From NCBI RefSeq assembly GCF_036322625.1, contig NZ_AP027266.1, positions 375,001-439,000 on the forward strand: a DNA stretch of 64,000 nt, given 5' to 3'. Positions 41,560 to 50,017 of this stretch are shown here, piece after piece. Each line of letters begins with the position of its first letter. Position 1 is the first letter of the stretch. The notes under the pieces were generated by a model. It searched no databases and was not told the origin of the DNA. It saw nothing but the letters and a program-made list of their open reading frames with translations. This stretch comes from Roseicyclus marinus. Lineage in GTDB: Bacteria > Pseudomonadota > Alphaproteobacteria > Rhodobacterales > Rhodobacteraceae. The translations under genes and the position numbers were made by a program.

Positions 41560-41643
41560 CCGTCCCGCCGCTTTGGCGATTTGACTTCAACACGCCCGTC
41601 GGCTTCGTTCGGCGGGCGATACAGCGAGGGGTTCCCGATCCAA

Positions 41644-42051
41644 ATGCTCACACGCCGCCGCCTTTTGCTGTCAGGTATTGCCGCTTTTGCGGCAAGCCCG
41701 GCCCTGGCCCAGGCAGACCGTGTCGCGCGCAGCGTCGTGCGGCAGCTGGAGCGGCAGGGGTTCACCGTGGTCGAGGTGCGGGAAACCTTTCTCGGCCGGG
41801 TGCGGATCATGGCCCGCAGGGGCGATCTGAGCCGGGAACTGGTCATCGACCCGAGGAACGGCGCCATCTTGCGCGATTTCGTCGACCGTGGATCGGGTGG
41901 ATCGAACATTCCCGATATCGGGGATTATGACGACGACGTTGACGACGACGTTGACGACGATGACGACGATGATGATGGCGACGACGATGATGGCGGCGAT
42001 GACGACGATGGTGACGATGGCGGCGGGGACGATGACGGCGACGATGACTGA
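41644..42051 (+). CDS. Second exported Asp-rich PepSY-like protein
   Basis: A 135-residue paralogue of the preceding gene. The N-terminus TRRRLLLSGIAAFAASPALAQ resembles a twin-arginine-type or Sec signal peptide. Residues about 25-85 match the same PepSY-like pattern: GFTVVEVRETFLGRVRIMAR and ELVIDPRNGAILRD. The last 40 residues are mostly Asp and Gly. The ATG at 41644 is preferred over earlier in-frame codons because it begins the signal peptide. It is followed 24 bases later by a membrane-bound regulator, so the two are probably co-transcribed. Confidence 0.78.
   Translation: MLTRRRLLLSGIAAFAASPALAQADRVARSVVRQLERQGFTVVEVRETFLGRVRIMARRGDLSRELVIDPRNGAILRDFVDRGSGGSNIPDIGDYDDDVDDDVDDDDDDDDGDDDDGGDDDDGDDGGGDDDGDDD
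41929..42051 (+). repeat. Second poly-Asp coding tract
   Basis: GAC/GAT-rich stretch encoding the acidic Asp/Gly tail of the second exported protein. It could recombine with the similar tract about 500 bases upstream and so vary in length between strains. Confidence 0.7.
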
Positions 42052-42075
42052 CGGGCGGCCTGTGCGGGCCGCGGC

Positions 42076-42579
42076 ATGCTGAACCGTCCCGGACTTTTCG
42101 GGGCGCTCCTGGTGCTGCAGGTGGTCTGCGCGGTCTTTTTCGTGTCGGACATCCTGTTGTCGTTGCTGCGCATCCCGGTCGATCCGGTGCCTTGGCGCTA
42201 CCGCGAGCTGATGGAGGTCGGGGCCGCCATCGGTCTTGTCCTGGGGATCACGGTGGCGGCGCTGATGCTGCGCGCATCCCGTCAGCGCACGCGCGCGGCG
42301 GAACGGGCGTTGCGCGCGGCCTCGGGGGCTTTCATGGATCTTGTGGAAGAGCGTTTCGAGGAATGGGGCCTGACGCCCGCCGAACGCGATGTGGCGCTGT
42401 TCGCACTCAAGGGGTTGTCGATCGCCGAGATCGCCAGCCTGCGCCAGACCAGCGAAGGCACGGTCAAGGCGCAGACCAATGCCATCTACAGAAAGGCCGG
42501 TGTCAGCGGCCGCCCCCAGTTGTTGAGCCTGTTCGTCGAGGATCTGATGGGCCAGGCAGTCCCGGTGGCTGCGGCCTGA
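42076..42579 (+). CDS. Membrane-anchored LuxR-type transcriptional regulator
   Basis: A 167-residue protein. Two hydrophobic helices span about residues 6-32 and 48-66 with a short periplasmic loop. A cytoplasmic linker then leads to a LuxR/GerE helix-turn-helix at about 98-160: LTPAERDVALFALKGLSIAE, then RQTSEGTVKAQTNAIYRKAG. No receiver domain is present, so any signal would be sensed through the membrane or the loop. It follows the two Asp-rich genes and may control them. Confidence 0.85.
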   Translation: MLNRPGLFGALLVLQVVCAVFFVSDILLSLLRIPVDPVPWRYRELMEVGAAIGLVLGITVAALMLRASRQRTRAAERALRAASGAFMDLVEERFEEWGLTPAERDVALFALKGLSIAEIASLRQTSEGTVKAQTNAIYRKAGVSGRPQLLSLFVEDLMGQAVPVAAA

Positions 42580-42583
42580 GGTG

Positions 42584-42970
42584 TCATTCCGTCAGGTCGA
42601 GTGCGTGGTCGCGCAGAACCTCCAGCGGCACGATGTCGAGCGCGCGGGCATGGGTCGCGCCGAGCCTGACCTGCGGGGCCGCGCCATCCTCGTGGGCCTG
42701 CAGGAACCGGCCCGCGCACAGGCACCAGTGATCGCCCGGTTTCAGGCCGGGAAAACCGTATTCCGGTCGCGGCGTCGACAGGTCGTTGCCGACATATTTC
42801 GAGAAGGCGAGGAATTCCGCCGTCATCACCGCGCAGACCGTGTGGCTGCCCCGATCCTCGGCGCAGGTGTCGCAAGCCCCGTTGCGGAAAAAGCCTGTCA
42901 TCGGGTCGCGGGAACAGGCCTGCAAGGGCCCGCCCAACACGTTCACGGAAGCGTCCATCCTGATCGGCAT
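42584..42970 (-). CDS. DUF2237 family protein
   Basis: A 128-residue protein of unknown function, converging on the regulator gene. Family-defining blocks are visible: NVLGGPLQACSRDPMTGFFR near the N-terminus, CDTCAEDRGSHTVCAVMT, and the GLKPGDHWCLCAGR signature near residue 75. Six cysteines suggest a metal or redox role, but this is not known. ATG 42970 has AAAGGA upstream; the longer frame to 43030 lacks a good site. Confidence 0.85.
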   Translation of the reverse strand: MPIRMDASVNVLGGPLQACSRDPMTGFFRNGACDTCAEDRGSHTVCAVMTAEFLAFSKYVGNDLSTPRPEYGFPGLKPGDHWCLCAGRFLQAHEDGAAPQVRLGATHARALDIVPLEVLRDHALDLTE

Positions 42971-43048
42971 CTGGCGGTCCTTTCCTATGGTCCTGCTGAT
43001 GCAAGCTAGCCATTCATGGCGCGCGGGCAAGCTTTGACCCTGCGCGCG

Positions 43049-44212
43049 TCACAGGCTTTCGGCGATCAGGCGGAACATGGCGATGTTGGCGTCATCCACG
43101 CCATCTTCGCGAAAGCCACGGTCCGCGCCATGCGTCGCGATCACCACGCCGCGCGGCTGGTCGATGTAGAGATACTGGCCATAGATGCCGCGCGCCATGA
43201 ACTGGCCCGGGCCCGCACCGACCGGCACCCACCATTGGTAGCCGTAGCCAATGGCCCCCGGTTCGGTCGGGGCCGAAGGTGCGGTCGATTCCGCGACCCA
43301 ACCCTCGGGCAGGATGCGGTTGCCCTGCCAGACACCGTCTTGCGCGATCATCTGGGCAAAGCGGGCGTAATCACGGGTGGTCATGTTCAGCCCGCCAAGG
43401 ACAAAGGCCACGCCCTCGCCGTCGGTCAGGTAATAGGGCTCCGCCTCCAGCCCCAGGGGCGCGATGATGCGTTCGGACAGGAGCGACGGGATACCCCGGC
43501 CCGTCGCGCCCCGGATCACCATGCCGATCACATGGGTATCCATCGACACGTATTGCCAGGCGCTGCCGGGATCACGCGCCCGTGCCGTCAGCCCGGCGGT
43601 GAAGCCGTCGAGCGTGCCGCCAAGCGCGATCTCGCGGCCCATGCGGTTGATGTCGGACTCGTAATCCAGGTAATCCTCGTCGAAGTCCACGCCCGAGGCC
43701 ATCTGCAGCACGTTGCGGATGCTGGCCCCGTCATAGGCCGAGCCGATCAGCCCCGGCGCATAGCGCGTCACGGGCGCGTCCAGATCGGGGATGGTGCCAT
43801 CGGCCACGAGCGTCCCCAGAAGCGCCGAGAGATAGCTTTTCGCCACCGACCACGAGATCCGGCGATCGTCGGCCCCTGTTCCGAGATGGTAGCTTTCGTG
43901 ACGGATTTCCCCGTCCTTGAGCACGATCAACGCCGTGACCGACCGGTCGGTGATCCAGGCCTCCACCTCGGGTGGCAGGTCGGCGACGGGCCCTTGGGGC
44001 AGGGGGCTGACCGGCCCATCGCCGCGCGGCACCGGCACGTTGAGAAAGGCGCGGTTCATGGTGCTGAAATTGGCGACGATCCTGTCGGCCTCGAACAGGG
44101 TGTTCACGGCCATGAGGCGGGCGATCTCCTCGCGCTTCCAAAGGCCTGCGGCCAAGGCGAGAACGGCCAGAACCACCAGTGCCCGCAAGGTTGTCCTGAA
44201 AATCCGGCGCAT
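43049..44212 (-). CDS. Beta-lactamase-fold serine hydrolase (class C / esterase type)
   Basis: A 387-residue protein with one N-terminal membrane helix at about residues 8-26, so it is probably anchored with the domain in the periplasm. The active-site SxxK is SVAK near residue 142, in ISWSVAKSYLSALLG. The C-terminal GYGYQWWVP region and SAPTEPGAIG loop match penicillin-binding or class C beta-lactamase-like esterases. It is closer to 6-aminohexanoate hydrolases and EstB-type proteins than to true beta-lactamases. The substrate is unknown. Confidence 0.85.
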   Translation of the reverse strand: MRRIFRTTLRALVVLAVLALAAGLWKREEIARLMAVNTLFEADRIVANFSTMNRAFLNVPVPRGDGPVSPLPQGPVADLPPEVEAWITDRSVTALIVLKDGEIRHESYHLGTGADDRRISWSVAKSYLSALLGTLVADGTIPDLDAPVTRYAPGLIGSAYDGASIRNVLQMASGVDFDEDYLDYESDINRMGREIALGGTLDGFTAGLTARARDPGSAWQYVSMDTHVIGMVIRGATGRGIPSLLSERIIAPLGLEAEPYYLTDGEGVAFVLGGLNMTTRDYARFAQMIAQDGVWQGNRILPEGWVAESTAPSAPTEPGAIGYGYQWWVPVGAGPGQFMARGIYGQYLYIDQPRGVVIATHGADRGFREDGVDDANIAMFRLIAESL

Positions 44213-44280
44213 GTGTTTCCCCGTTTGTTACACAGGAAACCACGCGGTCGCGCCAGCCCGCAAGCCGGGTCAGAGTTGAC

Positions 44281-44961
44281 CTAGCGGAACTTGTCCAGAA
44301 GCCGCTGCATCGGGCTTCGGTCATCGGGGGCGGGTGCCTTATCGGCGCTTTTGGGCGCCTCTTCGGCCTTGGTCTTGCTGGTCGAGGAGCGCGGCGGCGC
44401 GGTGCGCAGCGCCACGGCATTCAGGAACCGCGCGCTGTCGCCCCTGGCCAGATCGGCCGCGCCGTCCGAAAGGCCGCGCAGCAGGTCATCGAGCCAATCC
44501 TGTTCCGCCTTGGCGAAATCCGACAGGACATAGGATGCGACCCGATCCTTGTGACCGGGATGACCGATGCCCAGCCGGACCCGGTGATAGGCATCGCCCA
44601 GGTGCTGGTGGAGCGACCGCAGGCCGTTGTGCCCCGCATGTCCCCCGCCCGTCTTGACCCTGCACTTGCCCGGCGCAAGGTCGAGCTCGTCGTGGAACAC
44701 CGTCACATCCGCCGCCGTCAGCTTGTAGAAGCGGACCGCCTCGCCCACCGATTGGCCGGAGAGGTTCATGAAGGTTTCGGGCTTGAGCAGCAGGACCTTT
44801 TGCCCACCGAGGCTGCCCTCGGACAAGCTGCCCTGGAATTTTCCGCGCCAGGGGCCGAAACCGTGGTCGGATGCGATCCGGTCCAGCGCCATCCAGCCGA
44901 TGTTGTGCCGGTTTCCCGCGTATTTCGCGCCGGGATTGCCCAATCCGACCCAAAGCTGCAT
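44281..44961 (-). CDS. pth: Peptidyl-tRNA hydrolase
   Basis: Essential cytoplasmic enzyme that frees peptides from peptidyl-tRNA, 226 residues. It opens LWVGLGNPGAKYAGNRHNIG with the catalytic His19. VFHDELDLAPGK near residue 88 and GGHAGHNGLRSLHQHLG near 107-123 are conserved. Compared with the usual 185-195 residues it has a 35-residue C-terminal tail rich in Lys, Ala and Pro. ATG 44961 follows GGGGATG; the frame upstream is only noise. It is divergent from the FkbM-type gene. Confidence 0.94.
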   Translation of the reverse strand: MQLWVGLGNPGAKYAGNRHNIGWMALDRIASDHGFGPWRGKFQGSLSEGSLGGQKVLLLKPETFMNLSGQSVGEAVRFYKLTAADVTVFHDELDLAPGKCRVKTGGGHAGHNGLRSLHQHLGDAYHRVRLGIGHPGHKDRVASYVLSDFAKAEQDWLDDLLRGLSDGAADLARGDSARFLNAVALRTAPPRSSTSKTKAEEAPKSADKAPAPDDRSPMQRLLDKFR

Positions 44962-45142
44962 CGCATCCCCTTTCCGGCCGCCTTTGGCGATCCCTGCCGG
45001 GTAGATGCCAGCCGGAGCCGGCTTTGCCAAGCCGCAAGCCCCGCAGGGTCGCGCACCCGGCCCTGAAAATGCCATGGTCATCGGTGAGCGATGCACCCAT
45101 GATGCGCCCCGTATCTTGCCGCAGCCATGGACAGCGTCACCC

Positions 45143-45862
45143 GTGCACGAGTTTACCCTGAACGGCATTTCCCTTGGCCTTCCTGCCGGGCTTGCCACGC
45201 CGGAAATCCTTGGAAAACTGGCCGATGGCACATACGAGGCCGACGAGGCGCGATCGGCCGAGCGCTGCGTGCGCGAGGGGATGCGCGTGCTCGAACTGGG
45301 GGCGGGGATCGGCTATGTCACGGCGCTTTGCGCGCGTCGGGCCGGGCCGGAAAACGTGCTGTCGGTCGAGGCGAACCCTGCGCTTTTGCCGGTGATCGAG
45401 GACAATCTGGCGCGCAATGGTCTGCCCGGGGTCACGCTGATCCACGGGGCTGTGACCGGGCCTGTCGCGCCGGATGCGATGGCCGATTTCGCGGTCTCGA
45501 CGGGCTATACGGGGTCCAGTCTGGATGGAAAGGGGAAAGCGGTGAAGGTGCCGCTCGTGTCGGTCCATGATCTGATCTGGGCGCATAAACCCCATGTCGT
45601 CCTCATGGATGTCGAAGGGGCCGAGGCCGAGATGTTCAACCGGCCCTGGAAATGCCCGCTCCGGTTTTGCGTGATGGAATTGCACCCCAGGAAATACCAC
45701 CCGCGCACCATCAAGAAGATCGTGGATTTCATGTCTGCCATGGATCTGACCTATGACCCCGTCACCTCGCGCGGGAAGATCCTCGGGTTCCGCAAGGTCT
45801 GGGGCGCGGGGGAAGATCCCGATGCGCTGATGGGCGATGCGCCGGCGGGACCGGAGGAGTGA
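45143..45862 (+). CDS. FkbM-type SAM-dependent methyltransferase
   Basis: About 239 residues from the chosen GTG. The SAM-binding motif is VLELGAGIGYVTALCARR near residue 50, followed by the acidic VEAN. Later LVSVHDLIWAHKPHVVLMDVEGAEAE and VMELHPRKYH fit the FkbM family. Alternative in-frame starts lie upstream (45005, 45074) but would encode an unlikely Pro/Ala-rich leader. FkbM enzymes methylate sugars or peptides; the acceptor here is unknown. A strong hairpin terminator follows. Confidence 0.8.
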   Translation: MHEFTLNGISLGLPAGLATPEILGKLADGTYEADEARSAERCVREGMRVLELGAGIGYVTALCARRAGPENVLSVEANPALLPVIEDNLARNGLPGVTLIHGAVTGPVAPDAMADFAVSTGYTGSSLDGKGKAVKVPLVSVHDLIWAHKPHVVLMDVEGAEAEMFNRPWKCPLRFCVMELHPRKYHPRTIKKIVDFMSAMDLTYDPVTSRGKILGFRKVWGAGEDPDALMGDAPAGPEE

Positions 45863-45867
45863 AACGC

Positions 45868-45895
45868 AAAACGCCGCCCCGGGGGGCGGCGTTTC
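45868..45895. terminator. Bidirectional hairpin between FkbM gene and rplY
   Basis: A 12-bp stem (arms 45869-45880 and 45883-45894) with a GG loop and A/T runs on both flanks, lying between two convergent genes. It is well placed to end both transcripts, and is stronger for the minus strand, where TTTTGCGTTT follows. Confidence 0.8.
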
Positions 45896-45922
45896 GGTGT
45901 CGTGCCTGAAGCTTGTGGGCGA

Positions 45923-46540
45923 TCAGCCCTCTTCGGCCTCATCGGCTTCGGCATTGTCGGCGCTCACGAGGCCGGACGGTGCCGAGACGTTGGCGATCAC
46001 GAAATCACGGTCGATCGTGGGCTTCACGCCTTCGGGCAGGGCCACGTCCGAGATGTGGATCACGTCGCCGATGGCGCGGCCTTCGAGGTCGACGGTGATG
46101 TGATCGGGGATGTCACCCGCGGTCACGACCAGTTCGACTTCGGGGCGGACCACGGTCAGAACGCCGCCGCGCTTGAGGCCGGGCGATTTTTCCTGGTTCA
46201 CGAATTCGACCGGGATGAACAGGGCCACGCGCGAGGTGCGGCGCAGGCGCATCAGGTCCACGTGGGTCGGCATGTCCTTGACCACGTCGCGCTGAACGCC
46301 GCGGCAGATCACGCGGACATCGTCATGCCCTTCGACCTTGAGGTTGAACAGGGTGGACATGAACCGCCCCTGCTTGAGCCGCTTGAGCAGCACGTTGAAG
46401 GGGATCTGGATCGCCAAAGGATCCACGCCGCCACCATAGACGACCCCGGGCACCTTGCCTTCACGGCGAGCTTGACGGGCGGCCCCCTTGCCTGTCCCCG
46501 TCCGTGCCTCGGCGATAAGATCTGGAATCTCACCAGCCAT
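45923..46540 (-). CDS. rplY: 50S ribosomal protein L25/Ctc
   Basis: 5S-rRNA-binding ribosomal protein of the longer general-stress (TL5/Ctc) type, 205 residues. The N-terminal L25 domain has [20 protein letters not shown] near residues 18-37. The C-terminal beta domain follows from about 100, with [20 protein letters not shown] near 150, and an acidic tail. ATG 46540 has GGAGAATA upstream; the frame extends further but without sense. Confidence 0.95.
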   Translation of the reverse strand: MAGEIPDLIAEARTGTGKGAARQARREGKVPGVVYGGGVDPLAIQIPFNVLLKRLKQGRFMSTLFNLKVEGHDDVRVICRGVQRDVVKDMPTHVDLMRLRRTSRVALFIPVEFVNQEKSPGLKRGGVLTVVRPEVELVVTAGDIPDHITVDLEGRAIGDVIHISDVALPEGVKPTIDRDFVIANVSAPSGLVSADNAEADEAEEG

Positions 46541-46637
46541 TGCTATTCTCCATATCCGAAGGGGCTGCCTCCAAGGGTGTCGGGCCCCGGTTGAAGGCCG
46601 CCGGATAGGGGGGAATCGCCCGTTTGTAAAGGTGCAA

Positions 46638-47528
46638 TCAGGCCGCGCGGTCAAGGCCCAGTCGCGCCCGGAGCGCAGGGGGAAGCTGGCGGGCGCAGGT
46701 GATCCGGGGCAGGGGCATCTCGGGGATGGGGCGGTCGTGGCCGTGGTGGCGCAGGTAGGCGTCATGGCCGTCGAACCGGTGCCGCCCGCCATAGTCGAGA
46801 AAGCTTTCGGCAGGGCAGCCTTCGGCCAGCAGGAGGCAATGGTCCACGAGCTCAAGGTGCCACAAGATGTAGCGTTCCGGCAGGTCCTGATACGCTATCT
46901 CGTGGATGGTGCGGCCATTCCCCAGCGCTTGGGCGGTGACCAGAAGGCCGTCGATGGCGATGGCGTGATCGGGGGTCACGACAAGATCGCGCGCGGGCCT
47001 GTCGGGACCGAGGCTGTGGGCGCGAAGGCGGATCGGCCTTGGCGTTCCGGGCAGGTTCAGGACCTCTTGCCGCCAGAGCCAGGTCACGGGGAGGGGAGGG
47101 CCAAGGGCCTGTAAAACAAGGTCTCCGGGGGCGAGTGTCTCGATCGGGCGGGGGCCGTCGGGCGTGGCGATCCGCGTGCCGGAGAGAAAGCAATTGGCAG
47201 CCCCCGGAAGCGGCATGAGGTAGCTTGTCGTCTCGCCCGAGGCGAGGGCCGCAGACCCCGCGATATTGTGGATAGGCTTGTTGTAGGGCACAGCATAGAT
47301 GCCGCTGTTCTGGAAAATGCCATAGGCATGACCGTCGACCGAGATGTAGAAGCCGGTGAAATGGCCGGTGCGGAACGTATCCGATGCATCCATCTCGCCC
47401 AATGGTGCGGTGTCGATGACAGTTCCCGATTGCGACAGGTCATGGGCCGATGACCATGTGAGCCGCGTCGTGCCGGTTACGTTGACCCCGGACAGATTGA
47501 CCCAATGGGTGGCTGTGAAATCTGCCAA
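46638..47528 (-). CDS. Hint-domain-containing protein
   Basis: A 296-residue protein. Residues 1-108 are beta-rich and of unknown fold. A Hint (intein/hedgehog-type) domain begins at about residue 112, with [20 protein letters not shown], and includes [11 protein letters not shown] near 200. The Cys is in place for the first N-S acyl shift; the C-terminal splice Asn-nucleophile pair is not seen, so self-cleavage rather than splicing is possible. Such proteins are common in Rhodobacterales, often near secreted or calcium-binding proteins, and their role is poorly known. Confidence 0.8.
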   Translation of the reverse strand: MADFTATHWVNLSGVNVTGTTRLTWSSAHDLSQSGTVIDTAPLGEMDASDTFRTGHFTGFYISVDGHAYGIFQNSGIYAVPYNKPIHNIAGSAALASGETTSYLMPLPGAANCFLSGTRIATPDGPRPIETLAPGDLVLQALGPPLPVTWLWRQEVLNLPGTPRPIRLRAHSLGPDRPARDLVVTPDHAIAIDGLLVTAQALGNGRTIHEIAYQDLPERYILWHLELVDHCLLLAEGCPAESFLDYGGRHRFDGHDAYLRHHGHDRPIPEMPLPRITCARQLPPALRARLGLDRAA

Positions 47529-47589
47529 GATCGCCTCTCGAAACGGCCCGGAGTGTTACGGGTCGGTTAATTTTCGGGGCAAAACCTTA

Positions 47590-47639
47590 AGGAGAGGTAA
47601 ATTGGTGAACGGAACCTGAAGCGCGCTTGCCCAAGCGCC
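47590..47639 (+). promoter_or_regulatory. Possible aroA leader: strong SD, micro-ORF and hairpin
   Basis: AAGGAGAG at 47590-47597 is followed by a five-codon frame (TTG/GTG start at 47603/47606, stop 47618-47620) and then a 7-bp hairpin (arms 47624-47630 and 47633-47639). The layout resembles a small leader, but the peptide has no regulatory amino acids, so this is speculative. Confidence 0.2.
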
Positions 47640-47719
47640 GAGGCAGGGGATGCGGGGGGTGTTTACGGGCCGCGCGCCGGGGGCTATCAGGCGGGGCGCA
47701 ATCCGAGGAGAGGTTCAGC

Positions 47720-49078
47720 ATGTCCGCCCATGGCGATCCCGTTCCGATGACCGCCCGCAAGGGCGCTGCCCTGAGGGGCGTGGCCGATGTGCCGGGCGAC
47801 AAGTCGATCAGCCACCGGTCGCTGATCCTGGGTGCCATGGCGGTCGGCGAGACGGTGATCACCGGATTGCTGGAGGGGCAGGATGTGCTCGACACGGCGA
47901 AAGCGATGCGGGCCTTTGGCGCGGAAGTCAGCCGCGATGCGGACGGCACCTGGCATGTGCATGGCGTGGGCGTGGGCGGTTTCGCCGAGCCCGAGGACGT
48001 GATCGATTGCGGCAATTCGGGAACCGGCGTGCGGTTGATCATGGGCACGATGGCCACGACGCCGATGAGCGCGACATTCACCGGCGATGCCTCGCTCCGG
48101 TCGCGGCCGATGGCGCGGGTGACGGACCCGCTTGCGCTGTTCGGGGCGCGCGCCGTGGGGCGCAAGGGCGGGCGCTTGCCGATGACGATCACGGGGGCGG
48201 CGAACCCGGTGCCCGTGCGCTACAAGACGCCCGTCCCCTCGGCGCAGGTGAAATCGGCCGTGCTGCTGGCGGGGCTGAACGCGCCCGGGCAGACTGTGGT
48301 GATCGAGGCGGAGGCGACGCGCGATCATACCGAGCGGATGCTGGCGGGTTTCGGCGCGGAGATCACGACCGAGATCACGCAAGAGGGCCGGGTCATCACG
48401 CTGACCGGCCAGCCGGAGCTGAAACCCCAGACCATCGTGGTGCCGCGCGATCCAAGCTCGGCGGCCTTTCCGGTCTGTGCCGCGCTGATCGTCGAGGGCT
48501 CGGACGTGCTGGTGCCCAATATCGGCCTGAACCCGACGCGGGCGGGATTGTTCGAGACCCTGCGCGAGATGGGCGCCGATCTGACCTATGAGAACCTGCG
48601 CGAGGAAGGCGGCGAGCCGGTCGCCGATCTGCGGGCGCGCTATTCGCCCGATATGGAGGGGATCGAGGTGCCGCCCGAGCGCGCGGCCAGCATGATCGAC
48701 GAATACCCGATCCTGTCGGTGGTCGCGGCCAATGCGCGGGGGGCGACGGTCATGCGCGGGGTCAAGGAATTGCGCGTCAAGGAAAGCGACCGGATCGACG
48801 CCATGGCCGTGGGCCTGCGCGCGGCGGGGATCGAGGTCGAGGAGGGCCCCGATTGGTGGATCGTCCATGGCAAGGGACCGGGCGGCATGGAGGGAGGCGT
48901 GACGGTGGCCACCCATCTGGATCACCGGATCGCGATGTCGTTCCTCTGCGCGGGGATGGCCGCGCGCCAGCCTGTCACGGTGGATGATGCGGGGCCGATC
49001 GCCACGTCATTCCCGGTCTTCGAGCCCCTGATGCGGGCCTTGGGGGCGCAGCTCGACCGGGTGAACCGGGCGGGATAG
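47720..49078 (+). CDS. aroA: 3-phosphoshikimate 1-carboxyvinyltransferase (EPSP synthase), class II type
   Basis: Sixth step of the shikimate pathway, 452 residues. GDKSISHRS near residue 26 starts the first domain. The four class II signature motifs are all present: GDKx, SAQVK, RDHTE and [12 protein letters not shown] and [12 protein letters not shown] close the second domain. At the place where the glyphosate-tolerant CP4 enzyme has Ala100, this protein has Gly (in CGNSGTG), so tolerance is not predicted from that site. ATG 47720 follows GAGGAGAGG. Confidence 0.95.
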   Translation: MSAHGDPVPMTARKGAALRGVADVPGDKSISHRSLILGAMAVGETVITGLLEGQDVLDTAKAMRAFGAEVSRDADGTWHVHGVGVGGFAEPEDVIDCGNSGTGVRLIMGTMATTPMSATFTGDASLRSRPMARVTDPLALFGARAVGRKGGRLPMTITGAANPVPVRYKTPVPSAQVKSAVLLAGLNAPGQTVVIEAEATRDHTERMLAGFGAEITTEITQEGRVITLTGQPELKPQTIVVPRDPSSAAFPVCAALIVEGSDVLVPNIGLNPTRAGLFETLREMGADLTYENLREEGGEPVADLRARYSPDMEGIEVPPERAASMIDEYPILSVVAANARGATVMRGVKELRVKESDRIDAMAVGLRAAGIEVEEGPDWWIVHGKGPGGMEGGVTVATHLDHRIAMSFLCAGMAARQPVTVDDAGPIATSFPVFEPLMRALGAQLDRVNRAG

Positions 49079-49090
49079 GGTCGGACGAAT

Positions 49091-49140
49091 GGGGGCTCTG
49101 CCCCCGTCCCCTTCAGGGACTCCCCCGGGATATTTGTGAA
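49091..49140 (+). repeat. Dispersed intergenic repeat, copy 1
   Basis: Two hairpins back to back: GGGGGCTCTGCCCCC at 49091-49105 and GTCCC-N5-GGGAC at 49106-49120, then CCCCCGGGATATTTGTG. A related copy in the opposite orientation is at 54920-54957. Very similar elements are common between genes in Rhodobacterales, so this is a family repeat and may also act as an attenuator before cmk. Confidence 0.7.
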
Positions 49141-49149
49141 ACAGAGAAG

Positions 49150-49812
49150 ATGACGAGGGTGATCGCGGTGTCGCAAAGCGCGGAAAACAGCTTCACGGTC
49201 GCCATCGACGGGCCGGCGGCTGCGGGCAAGGGCACCATCGGCCGGGCGGTGGCGGCGCATTTCGGCTTTGCGCATCTGGATACCGGGTTGCTCTACCGGG
49301 CGGTCGGGCGGCGGGTGCTGGCGGGCGAGGAGGCTGTGGCGGCGGCGCGCGCGCTGGAGCCCTCGGACATGGCCGAGCCCGAGGCGCTGCGCACGGCGGC
49401 CATTGCCGGGGCGGCGAGCGAGGTCGCGGTGATCCCCGAGGTGCGCGCGGCGCTGGTCGAGTTCCAGCGCGCTTTCGCGCGGCGGGCGGGCGGTGCGGTG
49501 CTGGACGGGCGCGACATCGGGACGGTGATCTGTCCCGAGGCGGAGGTGAAGCTTTTCGTGACGGCCAGCGCCGAGGTGCGCGCCGAGCGGCGCTGCCGCG
49601 AGTTGCAGGCCGCCGGTCACGCGACGGACCTGGCCACGGTTCTGGACGAGGTGCGCGCGCGGGACGCCCGAGATGCGGGCCGCAGCACCGCCCCGATGCG
49701 GGCGGCGGAGGATGCGGTCCTGCTCGACACGAGCGAGATGAGCGTCGAGGCGGCGGTGGCGGCGGCGATCGGGGTGGTAAGCGCGGCGCGCGAGGGCGGG
49801 CGGGGGCGGTGA
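49150..49812 (+). CDS. cmk: Cytidylate kinase
   Basis: CMP/dCMP kinase, 220 residues, slightly short of the usual 225-230. The P-loop is [10 protein letters not shown] near residue 21, followed by the substrate block [13 protein letters not shown] near 43 and [15 protein letters not shown] near 120. [13 protein letters not shown] near 178 holds the lid arginines. ATG 49150 or a GTG at 49168 are both possible. It is between aroA and rpsA, its classical location. Confidence 0.95.
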   Translation: MTRVIAVSQSAENSFTVAIDGPAAAGKGTIGRAVAAHFGFAHLDTGLLYRAVGRRVLAGEEAVAAARALEPSDMAEPEALRTAAIAGAASEVAVIPEVRAALVEFQRAFARRAGGAVLDGRDIGTVICPEAEVKLFVTASAEVRAERRCRELQAAGHATDLATVLDEVRARDARDAGRSTAPMRAAEDAVLLDTSEMSVEAAVAAAIGVVSAAREGGRGR

Positions 49813-49827
49813 GATGGTGCTGACCCC

Positions 49828-49856
49828 TTGCCTTGAGCGGGGCTTGGGGGTATGAG
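49828..49856 (+). promoter_or_regulatory. Candidate promoter upstream of rpsA
   Basis: TTGCCT at 49828-49833 and TATGAG at 49851-49856 are separated by exactly 17 bases, about 160 bases before the rpsA start. The boxes match the consensus only partly. A long leader before rpsA is consistent with its known translational control, but nothing more specific is seen here. Confidence 0.35.
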
Positions 49857-50017
49857 GCCCCCGTCAACACGGCGGGTCACGTCGGAAGCAGAGAGATCGG
49901 GCAGGGTCGGGTTTACCGGCCCTCTTTGTTTTCCGGACCGCCAGACCAACGATCATCCCAAGACCGGCGGAGACAACCGCACGGCCAGCAAAGCACCGAA
50001 AAGGAACACTGAACCGT

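Noticed and set aside
41401-42051. Periodic GAC/GAT tracts considered as a CRISPR or minisatellite
   Set aside because: They are coding, have no repeat-spacer structure, and vary only at synonymous positions.
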